Shown: positions 10,120 to 18,259 of the stretch, one piece after another | How positions within the stretch are numbered: position 1 is the first letter of the stretch | Layout of the letters: the number at the start of each line of letters is the position of its first letter | Source of the DNA: a virus | Length of the DNA: 21,059 nt | IMG/VR virus record: IMGVR_UViG_3300049225_000154 | Location: 1-21,059 of that record | Direction: 5' to 3' (one strand) | Notes under the pieces: model-generated | Seen by the model: the letters and a program-made list of their open reading frames with translations, nothing else | Databases searched by the model: none | What the model was told of the DNA's origin: nothing | Made by a program: the position numbers and the translations under genes

Positions 10120-11842
10120 CGCAGAAGCAGGGATCTGGCGAACGTCTCGCGCAGAATACCAGCGCGGGATCATGGACGCTTGTTCTGATCCTAAAGTAAA
10201 GGAAGTGGTTGTCATGGCTGGGGCGCAGCTTGGCAAGTCAGAAGCCCTTCTGAATATCATCGGGTTTCACATCGATCACGATCCTTGTCCTATCCTGATG
10301 CTTCAACCGACTGAATCAATGGCTCAATCGTTTAGTAAAGACCGGATCGCTAACGGTCTGCTAAGGGCTACGCCATGTCTTCAGGGTAAGGTCAAAGATC
10401 CAAGGGCTAGGGATTCAGGCAACACAACGCTTCACAAGATCTTTCCGTCAGGCAGTCTTTCGTTGGTCGGTGCTAATAGTCCGGCAGGGTTAGCCAGTAG
10501 ACCGATCAGGATTTTGCTTGCAGATGAGGTTGACAGATTTCCCGCATCAGCAGGATCAGAAGGTGATCCGGTCAATCTAGGTAAAAAGCGAACGTCTACA
10601 TTCTGGAATCGTAAGATCATCATGGTATCTACGCCAACGATTAAAGGCGTTTCGAGAATCGAAGATGCCTATGAAGGGTCTGATCAGCGTGAATACTATG
10701 TTCCTTGTAAGCATTGTGATCACGAACAGGTCTTGAAATGGCCTAACGTTAGATGGACTGACGAAGATCCTGACACGGCTCAATACCTTTGTGATGAATG
10801 CGGGACGCTATGGTCTGATGCCGATAGGCGATGGTCTATCAGAAACGGTCGGTGGTCTGCTGGCGAAGACTTCAAAGGCATCGCAGGATTCAAGATATCA
10901 GGATTGTATTCACCGTGGACACCATTGTCTGACGGTGTGCGCGAGTTCCTAACGGTTAAGAAAAACCCTGAACAGCTAAAGGTCTGGACGAATACTTACT
11001 TGGGTGAAGTCTGGGAAGACGAAGGTGAAAGCGTCGATGAATTGAACTTGATGCAAAGAAAAGAACACTTCAATCAAGTTCCTGAAGGCGTGATCATGGT
11101 CGTCGCTGGGGTAGACGTACAGGACGACAGGCTTGAAATAACCTTTCTGGGGATTGGCCGTGATGAAGAATCATGGGTGATTGATCATGAAATTATGTAT
11201 GGCGATCCTTCAACGCCGCAACTTTGGACAGCATTAGATACCCAGATTTCAAGAACATTCGAAACAGAAGATGGGCGTGAAATCGCTGTCAGGGCTACGG
11301 CTATTGACTCAGGTGGTCACTTTACGAACACCGTTTATCAGTACGCCAATAAGAACTTTGGTCGTCGAGTATTCGCTATCAAGGGCGTAGGCGGCGAAGG
11401 AAAGCCCATAGCTGGCAAACCATCGCGTAATAACACGGTCAAATGCCGGTTGTTTCCGGTCGGAGTTGATACGGTTAAGGATTTGATCTTTGCTAGGCTT
11501 AGAATCGAAGAAGAAGGTGCTGGTTATGTGCATTTTTCAGACACGCTAAACGATGAATACTTCCGTCAACTAACGGCAGAAAAGATCGTCACTAGATTTG
11601 TTAGGGGGTACAAGAAGCGAGTATTTCAGAAGATTCGTCCAAGGAACGAAGCATTAGATTGCATGGTGTACAGTTTGGCCGCATATAGTATAATCAATGC
11701 GAATGTCAATAGCATTGCAGAGCGGATTCAGGCAAAATCAGCAGAACCTAAGAAGGTTGAAGAACCTGAACAAAGCGAGCCAGTAAGAAGAAGGCCCGTT
11801 CAGCGTAGGCAACGACAAAACTACATCAACGCATGGCGATAA
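9980..11842 (+). CDS. terL: Terminase large subunit, GpA family
   Basis: A 620-residue packaging motor and nuclease of the lambda gpA family. Visible: N-terminal SVSEWAD (31-37) and GIWRTSRAEYQRGIMDA (51-67), Walker A-like GAQLGKSE (81-88), Walker B ILLADEVD (178-185), coupling motif STPT (217-220), a zinc ribbon CKHC...CDEC (243-246, 271-274), then the RNase H-like nuclease with AGVDVQDDRLE (Asp379), AIDSGG (Asp443) and NEALDCMVYSLAAY (Asp560). The tail is Arg/Gln rich. The start at 9980 gives a lambda-like N-terminus but overlaps terS by 140 nt. ATG 10040 (AAGGAAG just upstream) is an alternative that loses 20 residues. Confidence 0.96.
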   Translation: MTQKFQRRGLANLKDHLKEAMKALKPPPRLSVSEWADLQRRLDSQTSAEAGIWRTSRAEYQRGIMDACSDPKVKEVVVMAGAQLGKSEALLNIIGFHIDHDPCPILMLQPTESMAQSFSKDRIANGLLRATPCLQGKVKDPRARDSGNTTLHKIFPSGSLSLVGANSPAGLASRPIRILLADEVDRFPASAGSEGDPVNLGKKRTSTFWNRKIIMVSTPTIKGVSRIEDAYEGSDQREYYVPCKHCDHEQVLKWPNVRWTDEDPDTAQYLCDECGTLWSDADRRWSIRNGRWSAGEDFKGIAGFKISGLYSPWTPLSDGVREFLTVKKNPEQLKVWTNTYLGEVWEDEGESVDELNLMQRKEHFNQVPEGVIMVVAGVDVQDDRLEITFLGIGRDEESWVIDHEIMYGDPSTPQLWTALDTQISRTFETEDGREIAVRATAIDSGGHFTNTVYQYANKNFGRRVFAIKGVGGEGKPIAGKPSRNNTVKCRLFPVGVDTVKDLIFARLRIEEEGAGYVHFSDTLNDEYFRQLTAEKIVTRFVRGYKKRVFQKIRPRNEALDCMVYSLAAYSIINANVNSIAERIQAKSAEPKKVEEPEQSEPVRRRPVQRRQRQNYINAWR

Positions 11843-11843
11843 A

Positions 11844-12434
11844 ATGGCTAACCTTTTTGATCGTGAGAATTACCCGCAACAAGAACCTGAAACACTTGTC
11901 GTCGGTGATAGATGGGTTTGGAAAAGACCTGATTTAGTTACCGACTACCCCACAGCATCGTATGCTTTAACGTACGAATTTCACTGCGACTCAGGCGGCG
12001 GTGGAAGTCATCAATTCACCATCACGGCAACGGAAACCACTGATGCCTATATTGTTGAAGTCGATTCATCTACCACGGCGGCTTATAACGCGCATCAATA
12101 CAAGTGGTATGCTTACATCACAAGAAGTTCTGATTCTGAACGTTTCGCAGTAGATAGCGGTATTTCTACGCTTGTCGCTGATTACGCAAACACCAACGCA
12201 GACCTTCGAACTCACGCAAAGAAAGTCCTAGACGCGGTTCAGGCGGTTATAGAAAACAGGGCGACTATTGATCAAAGTTCATTTAGCATCGCTGGCAGAA
12301 GCCTTTCAAGGATGTCTATCGATGAATTATTCACGGTTCGGGATCGCTATCGAGCGGAATACAACGAAGAAGTCAAGAAAGCCCGAATCAGAAACAAGAA
12401 GCCTAGCGGCAATCTAATCGGAGTAAGATTCTGA
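11844..12434 (+). CDS. gpW-like head-tail joining protein with N-terminal extension
   Basis: A 196-residue protein between terL and the portal, exactly where lambda has W. The C-terminal third fits a gpW-like connector: VLDAVQAVIENRATIDQSSF, SIAGRSLSRMSIDELFTVRD, a helix with EYNEEVKKARIRNK, then NLIGVRF. lambda gpW is only 68 residues. Here about 110 extra N-terminal residues form a beta-rich domain (SYALTYEFHCDSGGGGSHQF then TITATETTDAYIVEV) that is probably Ig-like. It likely sits under the portal after DNA packaging. The stop overlaps the portal ATG. Confidence 0.75.
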   Translation: MANLFDRENYPQQEPETLVVGDRWVWKRPDLVTDYPTASYALTYEFHCDSGGGGSHQFTITATETTDAYIVEVDSSTTAAYNAHQYKWYAYITRSSDSERFAVDSGISTLVADYANTNADLRTHAKKVLDAVQAVIENRATIDQSSFSIAGRSLSRMSIDELFTVRDRYRAEYNEEVKKARIRNKKPSGNLIGVRF

Positions 12435-13909
12435 TGGCTTGGAATCCGTTCAAGAAGAAAGAAGTTCGCAAGCAGATAAAGCTGCAAAGATCATTCAAAG
12501 GGGCGCAGGGTGGTCGGCTATTCGCTGACTTTTTTAGTTCTTCAGCCAGTGCTGATCAGGAATTAAAACAAGCCCTTGTTACGTTAAGAAATAGAAGCAG
12601 GGAGTTGTCCCGAAACGATGCCTACGTCGCTAGATATCTTAATCTTCTCAATTCTAACGTGGTCGGTCATAACGGCATCAGGGTTAATGCTAAGGCGCGA
12701 GACGCAGACGGTAGTCTTGATGCAGTAGCCAACACAACTATCGAACAGGCGTGGCGTAAGTGGGCCAAGAAGGGCAACTGTACCGTTGATGGTCAGATGT
12801 CTTTGATCGACTGTCAAAGGTTGTTCATCGAAGCGTTAGCCCGTGACGGTGAGGTTATCATTCGTCAGGTGACAGATCCGGTCAGTGACTTTGGATATAA
12901 GATCGAGTTCTTAGAAGCCGATCATCTAAACGAAACCAAGAATGAAATCTACACCAACGGAAATCGGGTGGTGATGGGTGTCGAGATTGATCAGAACCGA
13001 AAGCCGGTTGCTTATCATCTTTACAAGAATCATCCGAATGACTTGGGTTTGAACCAGAACAACGAAACGATCCGTGTACCGGCAGAAGAAATAATTCATG
13101 CTTTCGTCCGTCAGCGTCCAGAACAGACTCGGGGTTATCCGTTTGTTTCTGCCGTGATGGGCAATATCAAAATGCTGAACGGCTACTACGAAGCTGAAAT
13201 CACTGCTGCTAGGGTATCAAGCGCGAAGATGGGATTCTTCACAAGCCCAGCGGGTGACGGTTATGTTGGCGAAGACATGCAAGACGAATACACTCCGATC
13301 ATGTCAGCAGAGCCAGCGACATTCGAGCAGCTACCCGCAGGGATGGATTTCAAAGCCTTTGACCCAGCACATCCAACGACAGCCTTCGAAAGTTTTTCAA
13401 CGGCTATTTTGAGAAGCATCGCGTCAGGTCTGAACATCAGCTATCACAGCTTATCTAACGACTTGTCCAGCGTGAACTATTCTTCTCTAAGGGCTGGCAG
13501 CTTAGAAGATCGTGATCAGTACAGGGTGCTTCAGAAGTTCATGATTGAACACTTCATCGAGCCGGTATTTAGGAGCTGGTTGAAGAACGCGATGACTAGA
13601 AGCATCAATCTTCCAATTCAGAAATACGACAAGTTTGCTGATGGCGTGACGTATATCCCAAGGTCTTGGGGCTGGGTTGATCCGCAGAAAGAAATGATGG
13701 CGAACATTGCAGGGCTTCAGAACGGTATCGTGACGTATCAGGATATCGAATCTAATTATGGCCGTGATGTTGAAGAACTATTTGAACAGCATGAACGCGA
13801 AGACAAACTTGCTTCGCAGTATGGCGTGAAGACAGCGTTCCAGCCATTCGGAATGAAGATGCCGGTAGACGCAGACATTCAAGGAAGCGACGATGCCAAC
13901 CCCGACTAA
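12434..13909 (+). CDS. Portal protein, lambda gpB family
   Basis: A 491-residue portal subunit that forms the dodecameric DNA channel at one capsid vertex. Matches to lambda-type portals: RNRSRELSRNDAYVARYLNL followed by VVGHNGIR near the N-terminus, IDCQRLFIEALARDGEVIIR, KIEFLEADHLN, EEIIHAFVRQRPEQTRGYPF, then SSVNYSSLRAGSLEDRDQYR and WGWVDPQKEMMA near the C-terminus. Length is close to the usual 500-530. The gene overlaps gpW-like by 1 nt and the protease/capsid gene by 17 nt. Confidence 0.95.
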   Translation: MAWNPFKKKEVRKQIKLQRSFKGAQGGRLFADFFSSSASADQELKQALVTLRNRSRELSRNDAYVARYLNLLNSNVVGHNGIRVNAKARDADGSLDAVANTTIEQAWRKWAKKGNCTVDGQMSLIDCQRLFIEALARDGEVIIRQVTDPVSDFGYKIEFLEADHLNETKNEIYTNGNRVVMGVEIDQNRKPVAYHLYKNHPNDLGLNQNNETIRVPAEEIIHAFVRQRPEQTRGYPFVSAVMGNIKMLNGYYEAEITAARVSSAKMGFFTSPAGDGYVGEDMQDEYTPIMSAEPATFEQLPAGMDFKAFDPAHPTTAFESFSTAILRSIASGLNISYHSLSNDLSSVNYSSLRAGSLEDRDQYRVLQKFMIEHFIEPVFRSWLKNAMTRSINLPIQKYDKFADGVTYIPRSWGWVDPQKEMMANIAGLQNGIVTYQDIESNYGRDVEELFEQHEREDKLASQYGVKTAFQPFGMKMPVDADIQGSDDANPD

Positions 13910-16226
13910 AGGGATGAAAGAAGATGCCCAGCGCGGTCTTGATTGGCGGCGTGAGTTTGGCCGTGGCGGCACTGAAGTCGGTATTGCTCGCGCTAGGGAT
14001 ATCGTCAACGGAAAGAACCTGTCTGATTCGACAGTAAAAAGGATGTATTCATTCTTTTCACGGCATGAAGTAGACAAGAAAGGCAAAGGTTTCAATCAAG
14101 GCGAAGAAGGATATCCGTCAAACGGCAGGATAGCTTGGGCGCTTTGGGGTGGTGATGCTGGTTTTAGCTGGTCAAAAAGACTGGTTGAACAAATGAAAGA
14201 TGATGATAGATCATCGGATTTAGTTGACAATAGTGATATTATTGACGTCACTGACGAGGTGAAAGATATGGAAAGACATGTAGTTAATGTTGAAGAAACA
14301 GAAGACTCATTCATCATCGAATTAGCCAAGGCTGATACAGGTGAAGAAGTCGAAATCGTGGACGAGGTTCAAGCAGACGATGCAGAGTATGAAGCTATGG
14401 CTGAAGATATTGAAAGAGCCGATCCTTCACAAATCGTCTACAGGACTATAGACCTTTCACGCGGTGCTATAGATGAAGAAAAAAGAATTGTTCGAATTGG
14501 CGTTTCTAGCGAAAGTCCAGTCGAACGTGATTTTGGCTTAGAGGTTTTAAGCCATAAAAAAGAAGATATAGACATGGAGTTTATGTCTTCGGGTCGTGCG
14601 CCCTTACTGAACAACCATAAAATGGATGAACAGATAGGTGTGGTGCGATCATTTTACCTTGACGAGACACAGCGGCGTACCGTTGCGTTGGTTGAATTTG
14701 GCAATTCAGCCTTGGCTCAAGAGGTTTTCGCAGACGTGAAGTCCGGTATAAAGCAGAATATTTCTGTCGGGTATAGCGTCAAAAAGCTGGTTCGTGCCAA
14801 AGACGACGAAGGAAAGGAATATTACAGGGCAAGCTGGACACCGATGGAAGCATCGATTGTTTCGATCCCTGCTGATAGTTCGAAATTCGTTGGAGTTGGT
14901 CGATCCGCAGAAAAAACTCTAAACACTAATAAGGTGGAAACTATGACTGAAGAAAATCAAGTCGATGTGCGCCAAGTCAGTGAATCAGCCAAGGCAGAAG
15001 CATTAGCATCTGTTGGTGAAATCATTGCATTGGGTAAGCACCACAACCAGCGCGATTTAGCTGAAAAAGCTATCGAACGCGGTGTAACCGTTGAACAATT
15101 CCGTGGCGAGCTTCTTGAAGCCGTTCGAAATGATCAGCCTTTAGAAACCCCTGCTGCTGTCGTTGACGTAGCGAAAAGTGAACAGCGTGAGTATAGCTTG
15201 ATCCGAGCTATCAAAGCTGCTTCATCTGGTGACTGGCGTGAAGCTGGCTATGAGCGTGAAATCTCAGACGAGATTGCAATCCGTTCTGGCAAAGAAGCCC
15301 GAGGCTTCTATCTTCCTGCTAACATCAACTGGGGCCAACGTGATCAAACTGCTGGCACTAACTCTGCCGGTGGGTTCTTGGTTGGTACTGACCATTTAGC
15401 AGATCAGTTCATCGAAGCATTGTATGCTCGATTGACTATCACTTCTTTGGGTGCCCGTGTAATGCAGGGTCTGAAGGGTGATGTTGCTATTCCTAAGCTG
15501 TCTGCTTCTGTGACCAACTCAGCATTCGTTGCTGAAGGTTCAGCACCCAGCGAAGGCGCAGCTACGTTTGCACAAGTAACTATGTCACCTAAGACTCTGG
15601 CAGCATACGTTGACGTTTCACGTCGATTGATGCAGCAGTCAGATCCTAGTGTAGAACAGGTTCTTCGTAACGACATCATCAATACTTTCGCACGAAAGAT
15701 CGACGACGTAGCTATCGAAGGCGGCGCTTCAAATGCACCATCAGGCATCATTGCAAACAGCGACACCAATGTCGTGGCAATGGGCACTAACGGTGCAGCG
15801 ATCACTTACGCTAAAGTAGTTGAACTGATGAAGGCTGTCGAAGAAGACAATGCCATGATCAACAACTCTGCTTTCTTGACCAACCCTAAAGTCATCGCGG
15901 CTTTACGGACTGTCAGCAAGCAAGCGTCTGGTGTTGAAGGCAACTTCATCATGGACCCCAACGGCACGATCTTAGGAACTGAAGTAGCTTCAAGCACTTT
16001 GGTACCTTCTGATCTGTCTAAAGGAACCGGATCTAACTTGTCTGCAATGCTTTACGGCGACTTCAGTCAAGTTATGCTTGGCTTCTGGTCTGGCGTAGAT
16101 GTTGTAGTCGATCAAAGCAGCTTGTCTACTTCTGGCGGCACGCGATTAGCGTTCTTCCAAGACTTAGATGTTGCTCTTAGATACCCCGAATCTTTCGCGG
16201 TAATCAAAGACATCGTTGCAAGCTAA
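13893..16226 (+). CDS. Fused S78-type prohead protease and HK97-fold major capsid protein
   Basis: A 777-residue polyprotein with three parts. Residues 1-100 are a small conserved phage domain (GLDWRREFGRGGTEVGIARA, GYPSNGRIAWALWGGDAGFS). Residues about 170-340 are an HK97 U35/S78-like prohead protease with His242 (LLNNHKMDEQIG), Ser291 (QNISVGYSV) and EASIVSIPAD (319-328). Residues 351-777 are the capsid protein: scaffold-like helices (351-430), then ADQFIEALYARLTITSLGAR, FVAEGSAPSEGAATFAQVTM, and a C-terminal GVDVVVDQSSLSTSG...LRYPESFAVI. Autocleavage should free the capsid subunit. In-frame starts with good ribosome binding sites lie at Met126 and Met351. Pairing with a lambda-type terminase and portal is a mosaic. 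Confidence 0.93.
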   Translation: MPTPTKGMKEDAQRGLDWRREFGRGGTEVGIARARDIVNGKNLSDSTVKRMYSFFSRHEVDKKGKGFNQGEEGYPSNGRIAWALWGGDAGFSWSKRLVEQMKDDDRSSDLVDNSDIIDVTDEVKDMERHVVNVEETEDSFIIELAKADTGEEVEIVDEVQADDAEYEAMAEDIERADPSQIVYRTIDLSRGAIDEEKRIVRIGVSSESPVERDFGLEVLSHKKEDIDMEFMSSGRAPLLNNHKMDEQIGVVRSFYLDETQRRTVALVEFGNSALAQEVFADVKSGIKQNISVGYSVKKLVRAKDDEGKEYYRASWTPMEASIVSIPADSSKFVGVGRSAEKTLNTNKVETMTEENQVDVRQVSESAKAEALASVGEIIALGKHHNQRDLAEKAIERGVTVEQFRGELLEAVRNDQPLETPAAVVDVAKSEQREYSLIRAIKAASSGDWREAGYEREISDEIAIRSGKEARGFYLPANINWGQRDQTAGTNSAGGFLVGTDHLADQFIEALYARLTITSLGARVMQGLKGDVAIPKLSASVTNSAFVAEGSAPSEGAATFAQVTMSPKTLAAYVDVSRRLMQQSDPSVEQVLRNDIINTFARKIDDVAIEGGASNAPSGIIANSDTNVVAMGTNGAAITYAKVVELMKAVEEDNAMINNSAFLTNPKVIAALRTVSKQASGVEGNFIMDPNGTILGTEVASSTLVPSDLSKGTGSNLSAMLYGDFSQVMLGFWSGVDVVVDQSSLSTSGGTRLAFFQDLDVALRYPESFAVIKDIVAS
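14256..14270 (+). promoter_or_regulatory. Internal ribosome binding site and ATG before the protease domain
   Basis: GAGGTG (14256-14261) stands 6 nt before an in-frame ATG at 14268 (Met126), exactly between the N-terminal domain and the protease part of the fusion gene. A separate product of 652 residues, lacking the first domain, could be made from it. Confidence 0.5.
14931..14945 (+). promoter_or_regulatory. Internal ribosome binding site and ATG before the capsid domain
   Basis: AAGGTGG (14931-14937) stands 5 nt before an in-frame ATG at 14943 (Met351), at the border between the protease and capsid parts. This would give a free 427-residue capsid precursor in excess over the fusion, as a phage shell needs. 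Confidence 0.6.
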
Positions 16227-16233
16227 TAGGAAA

Positions 16234-16251
16234 GGGGGGTTTCGGCCCCCC
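16234..16251 (+). terminator. GC hairpin after the capsid gene (terminator or attenuator candidate)
   Basis: Six G (16234-16239) and six C (16246-16251) form a stem around TTTCGG, starting 8 nt after the capsid stop. The sequence that follows, AATCTTATG, has only a poor T-run, so termination would be partial at best. A strong hairpin after the capsid gene may protect its mRNA 3' end or reduce downstream tail gene expression. The next gene's GGGAG lies just beyond it. Confidence 0.5.
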
Positions 16252-16269
16252 AATCTTATGGGAGTTATT

Positions 16270-16449
16270 ATGGAATTAGTTATAAAAATGCCTTGTCACG
16301 TCCACGGTGTTCCTAGAGCAATCGGTGACGTGGTTTTAGTATCTTCAGCAGAAGCCCGACAGTACATAAGTTCAGGTCATGCCGTGGAGTTCACCAAAGA
16401 AGAAAAGCCTTTGAAGAAGAAGGCTGTTGAAAAAGTCGCCAAGCGATGA
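16270..16449 (+). CDS. Small head-completion-region protein
   Basis: A 59-residue protein. The ATG at 16270 with GGGAG 5 nt upstream is chosen over an earlier in-frame ATG at 16216 inside the capsid gene. The first 40 residues read as a compact beta/alpha unit (VIKMPCHVHGVPRAIGDVVL, SSAEARQYISSGHAVEF). Similar short proteins of the form GxxxxxGdvv.l...eAr.li..G.A follow capsid genes in many siphoviruses. The lysine-rich tail (KPLKKKAVEKVAKR) may contact nucleic acid or another subunit. It stands where lambda has FI, but no homology is claimed. It is ATGA-coupled to the next gene. Confidence 0.7.
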   Translation: MELVIKMPCHVHGVPRAIGDVVLVSSAEARQYISSGHAVEFTKEEKPLKKKAVEKVAKR

Positions 16450-16790
16450 GTTTAGAGTTCGATGCTGACTTCGATGGATACTTTGACGTGCTAGGTCATG
16501 GCGTGTCTTGTACCTTTACGCCTACAGGCGGGTCAGCAGCGACAGTTAAGGTCATATTAGACCAAGAATATTTTGCCGTTTCAGGTGAATCGGTTGACGT
16601 TCAATCAAGTCAGCCGGTCGTATATGGAAAGGCTAAGGATTTACGGAACGCAGTCTTCGGTGATGCTTTAGCATTTGCAGCTATCACTGATCTTGACGGG
16701 AATACAATTAAGAACGCAACCAACTATAAGGTGGTCAGCGTCCAGCCAGATCATACCGGCGTGGTTGCTTTGGTATTGGAAGAACAATAA
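16446..16790 (+). CDS. Head-tail joining protein, lambda gpFII-like
   Basis: A 114-residue protein with the order and length of lambda gpFII (117 residues), which binds the bottom of the connector and receives the tail. Parallels: an N-terminal DFDGYFDVLG start; a VKVILDQEYFAVSGESVDVQ stretch like the FII VFDDPENISYAGQGVRVEG segment; SSQPVVYGKAKDLRNAVFGD like SSPSLFVRTDEVRQLRRGD; and a VSVQPDHTGVVALVLE end. It overlaps the preceding gene by 4 nt and the tail-terminator gene by 1 nt. Confidence 0.8.
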   Translation: MSLEFDADFDGYFDVLGHGVSCTFTPTGGSAATVKVILDQEYFAVSGESVDVQSSQPVVYGKAKDLRNAVFGDALAFAAITDLDGNTIKNATNYKVVSVQPDHTGVVALVLEEQ

Positions 16791-17236
16791 TGGCTGATCA
16801 CGTCAGACAACAGATCAGGGAACAGGTAGCAACAACGGTTACAGGATTGACCACGACAGGATCTAACGTGTTTCAGTCTAGGGTCTATCCGTTATCTGAT
16901 AGCAATATGCCAGCTTTGTTGGTTTATTCAACTAGCGAAGATTCAGCGACTGATATTATGGGTCCGTCTTTAGTGACTAACCGCGAATTATCGGTAGTCG
17001 TTGAAGGTTACGTTAAAGCGACAACAGACTTCGACGATGTGGTTGATGATATCTGCAAGGAAGTAGAAACAGCTTTAGGTGCTGACAGAACGTTAAACGG
17101 TCTAGCAAAGTTCGCGTATTTGTCAGGTACTGAAATTAGTTATAACGGTGAAGGCGAGCAACCAATAGGTGTCGTATCCTTGACTTATCTTGTACAATAT
17201 AGGACTGCTGTTGACAGTCCTGACGTACCTTTATAG
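16790..17236 (+). CDS. Tail terminator-like protein (gpU position)
   Basis: A 148-residue protein. Its opening helix HVRQQIREQVATTVTGL, the VFQSRVYPL..SNMPALLVYS strand segment and RELSVVVEGYVKAT are typical of tail-terminator and minor-tail proteins, which form a hexameric ring on top of the tail tube and stop its growth. A central acidic helix (FDDVVDDICKEVETALGAD) and a C-terminal strand (GVVSLTYLVQYRT) follow. It lies between the FII-like and tail-tube genes as U does in lambda. No Z gene lies between FII and U here. Confidence 0.72.
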   Translation: MADHVRQQIREQVATTVTGLTTTGSNVFQSRVYPLSDSNMPALLVYSTSEDSATDIMGPSLVTNRELSVVVEGYVKATTDFDDVVDDICKEVETALGADRTLNGLAKFAYLSGTEISYNGEGEQPIGVVSLTYLVQYRTAVDSPDVPL

Positions 17237-17245
17237 GAGCCAGAA

Positions 17246-17395
17246 ATGGAACTAAAAAGCCCAGATGGAAGTGTGACGGTTGATGCTCATCCGTCTAAAG
17301 TAGAGTCAATGCTGGCTAAAGGTTGGAAGCCAGCCAAAGAAAAGAAATCAGCTAAGAAAGCTGATAAAGAAGTTCATGATAAGGAGTCTGAATAA
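17246..17395 (+). CDS. Small charged tail-region protein
   Basis: A 49-residue protein with AGGAG before its ATG and a TAATG overlap to the tail-tube gene. The first 30 residues (MELKSPDGSVTVDAHPSKVE then SMLAKGWKP) read as a short strand plus a helix of the form (V)exmLakGW, found in other small siphovirus proteins near head-tail genes. The rest is a Lys/Glu low-complexity tail. It may be an assembly helper; function is unknown. Confidence 0.65.
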   Translation: MELKSPDGSVTVDAHPSKVESMLAKGWKPAKEKKSAKKADKEVHDKESE

Positions 17396-17784
17396 TGGCT
17401 ACACATATAGGCAGAGATGGTGTTATCAAAGTCGGCAGCAATTCAGTTGCTGAACTTCGATCATTTTCTATCGATGAGACGGGTGATACTGTCGAAGATA
17501 CAGTGATGACCGATACGGCTAGAAGTTATATTTCTACGCTGACATCTTTCACTGGTTCGGCTGATGTCTACTGGGACGAGACTGATACGACAGGTCAAGG
17601 TGCCTTGACTGTTGGCGCATCAGTGACTATTGGTTTCTATCCAGAAGGTGAAGCATCTGGCGATACTTATTACAGCGGGACTTGCATAGTCACCGGAGTA
17701 AGTCGTTCAGCGTCTTTCGATGGTATGGTTGAAGCATCAATTACGCTTCAAGGATCAGGTGCCCTAACAGCCGCTACTGTTTAA
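17395..17784 (+). CDS. Major tail tube protein
   Basis: A 129-residue, beta-rich protein with the pattern of siphovirus tail-tube subunits: HIGRDGVIKVGSNSVAELRS at the start, FSIDETGDTVEDTVMTDTARS, a Gly-Ser loop, TIGFYPEGEASGDTYYSG, and VTGVSRSASFDGMVEASITL near the end. These subunits stack as hexameric rings around the tape measure. The Ig-like C-terminal domain of lambda gpV is absent, so the tail surface should be smooth. It overlaps its neighbours by TAATG at both ends. Confidence 0.87.
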   Translation: MATHIGRDGVIKVGSNSVAELRSFSIDETGDTVEDTVMTDTARSYISTLTSFTGSADVYWDETDTTGQGALTVGASVTIGFYPEGEASGDTYYSGTCIVTGVSRSASFDGMVEASITLQGSGALTAATV

Positions 17785-18122
17785 TGGGTATCTTAGAAAA
17801 AGCCAAAGAACACTATCAGGGTGTCTTGGCTAGTGATCCTAAGCCGATTGAAATACCTGAATGGGGTGGGCGTTATTTTGTGCGCCCACAGATTTCCGTC
17901 AAGAAGAAGATGGAAATCCAGCAGAAGCTGACATCCGAAAAGATGGATGAAGGTTTGGCGTTGACCCTAATCTATTATCTGGTAGATGATAACGGTGATC
18001 CTTGTTTTAAAAAGCTGGAACTGGTCGAAATAGTTCGATCAGTTGACCCTGACGTTTTGATTAGGGTGGCTGGCGAGATTGCAGAGATGCAACCAAAGGA
18101 TGAGGATCTGGAAAAAAACTGA
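17784..18122 (+). CDS. Tail assembly chaperone (gpG-like)
   Basis: A 112-residue protein directly before the tape measure. The segment KPIEIPEWGGRYFVRPQISV followed by KKKMEIQQKLTSEKMDEGLALTLIYYLVDD fits the gpG-type tail chaperone, which coats the tape measure before tube assembly. The ORF ends in the heptamer A AAA AAC immediately followed by TGA, so a minority of ribosomes should slip and make the longer GT-type protein. It starts in a TAATG overlap with the tail-tube gene. Confidence 0.85.
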   Translation: MGILEKAKEHYQGVLASDPKPIEIPEWGGRYFVRPQISVKKKMEIQQKLTSEKMDEGLALTLIYYLVDDNGDPCFKKLELVEIVRSVDPDVLIRVAGEIAEMQPKDEDLEKN

Positions 18123-18259
18123 CAGACGATCATGCCCTACTGTTCTGCTATCAACTAGCGGAGCATCTTCACAAGACAGTTGAAGAAGTATTAGAGATGG
18201 GCGTGGTCGAATTTCAGGGTTGGATCGCATACTTTGAGGTGAAAAACCGTGGCTCGTGA
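17784..18259 (+). CDS. Frameshifted tail assembly chaperone (gpGT-like)
   Basis: A predicted 158-residue product formed by a -1 shift at 18113-18119. The extension of 46 residues (LTDDHALLFCYQLAEHLHKT, then VEEVLEMGVVEFQGWIAYFE) has the look of the T part of lambda gpGT, including the late W..YF motif. The extension frame stays open right up to the tape-measure start, where it overlaps by 11 nt. It has no start codon and ribosome binding site of its own at its head, which supports expression by frameshift. In this family the T part binds tail-tube protein while G binds the tape measure. Confidence 0.85.
18113..18119 (+). promoter_or_regulatory. Programmed -1 frameshift slippery site A AAA AAC
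   Basis: In the zero frame this reads gaA AAA AAC, then TGA at 18120-18122. The tandem Lys/Asn codons can re-pair one base back as AAA AAA, after which the frame continues with CTG. A AAA AAC is an established efficient X XXY YYZ slippery heptamer. The zero-frame stop directly after the heptamer, 0 nt away, may add to pausing. Confidence 0.9.

Noticed and set aside
14251-14257. CTGACGA near 14250 as a third hammerhead
   Set aside because: The following sequence is a ribosome binding site and ATG within the capsid fusion gene; no stem II or GAAA partner exists.
15404-15997. Long minus-strand open frames opposite the capsid gene and elsewhere
   Set aside because: They mirror the codon pattern of strong + strand genes, lack ribosome binding sites and match no family.
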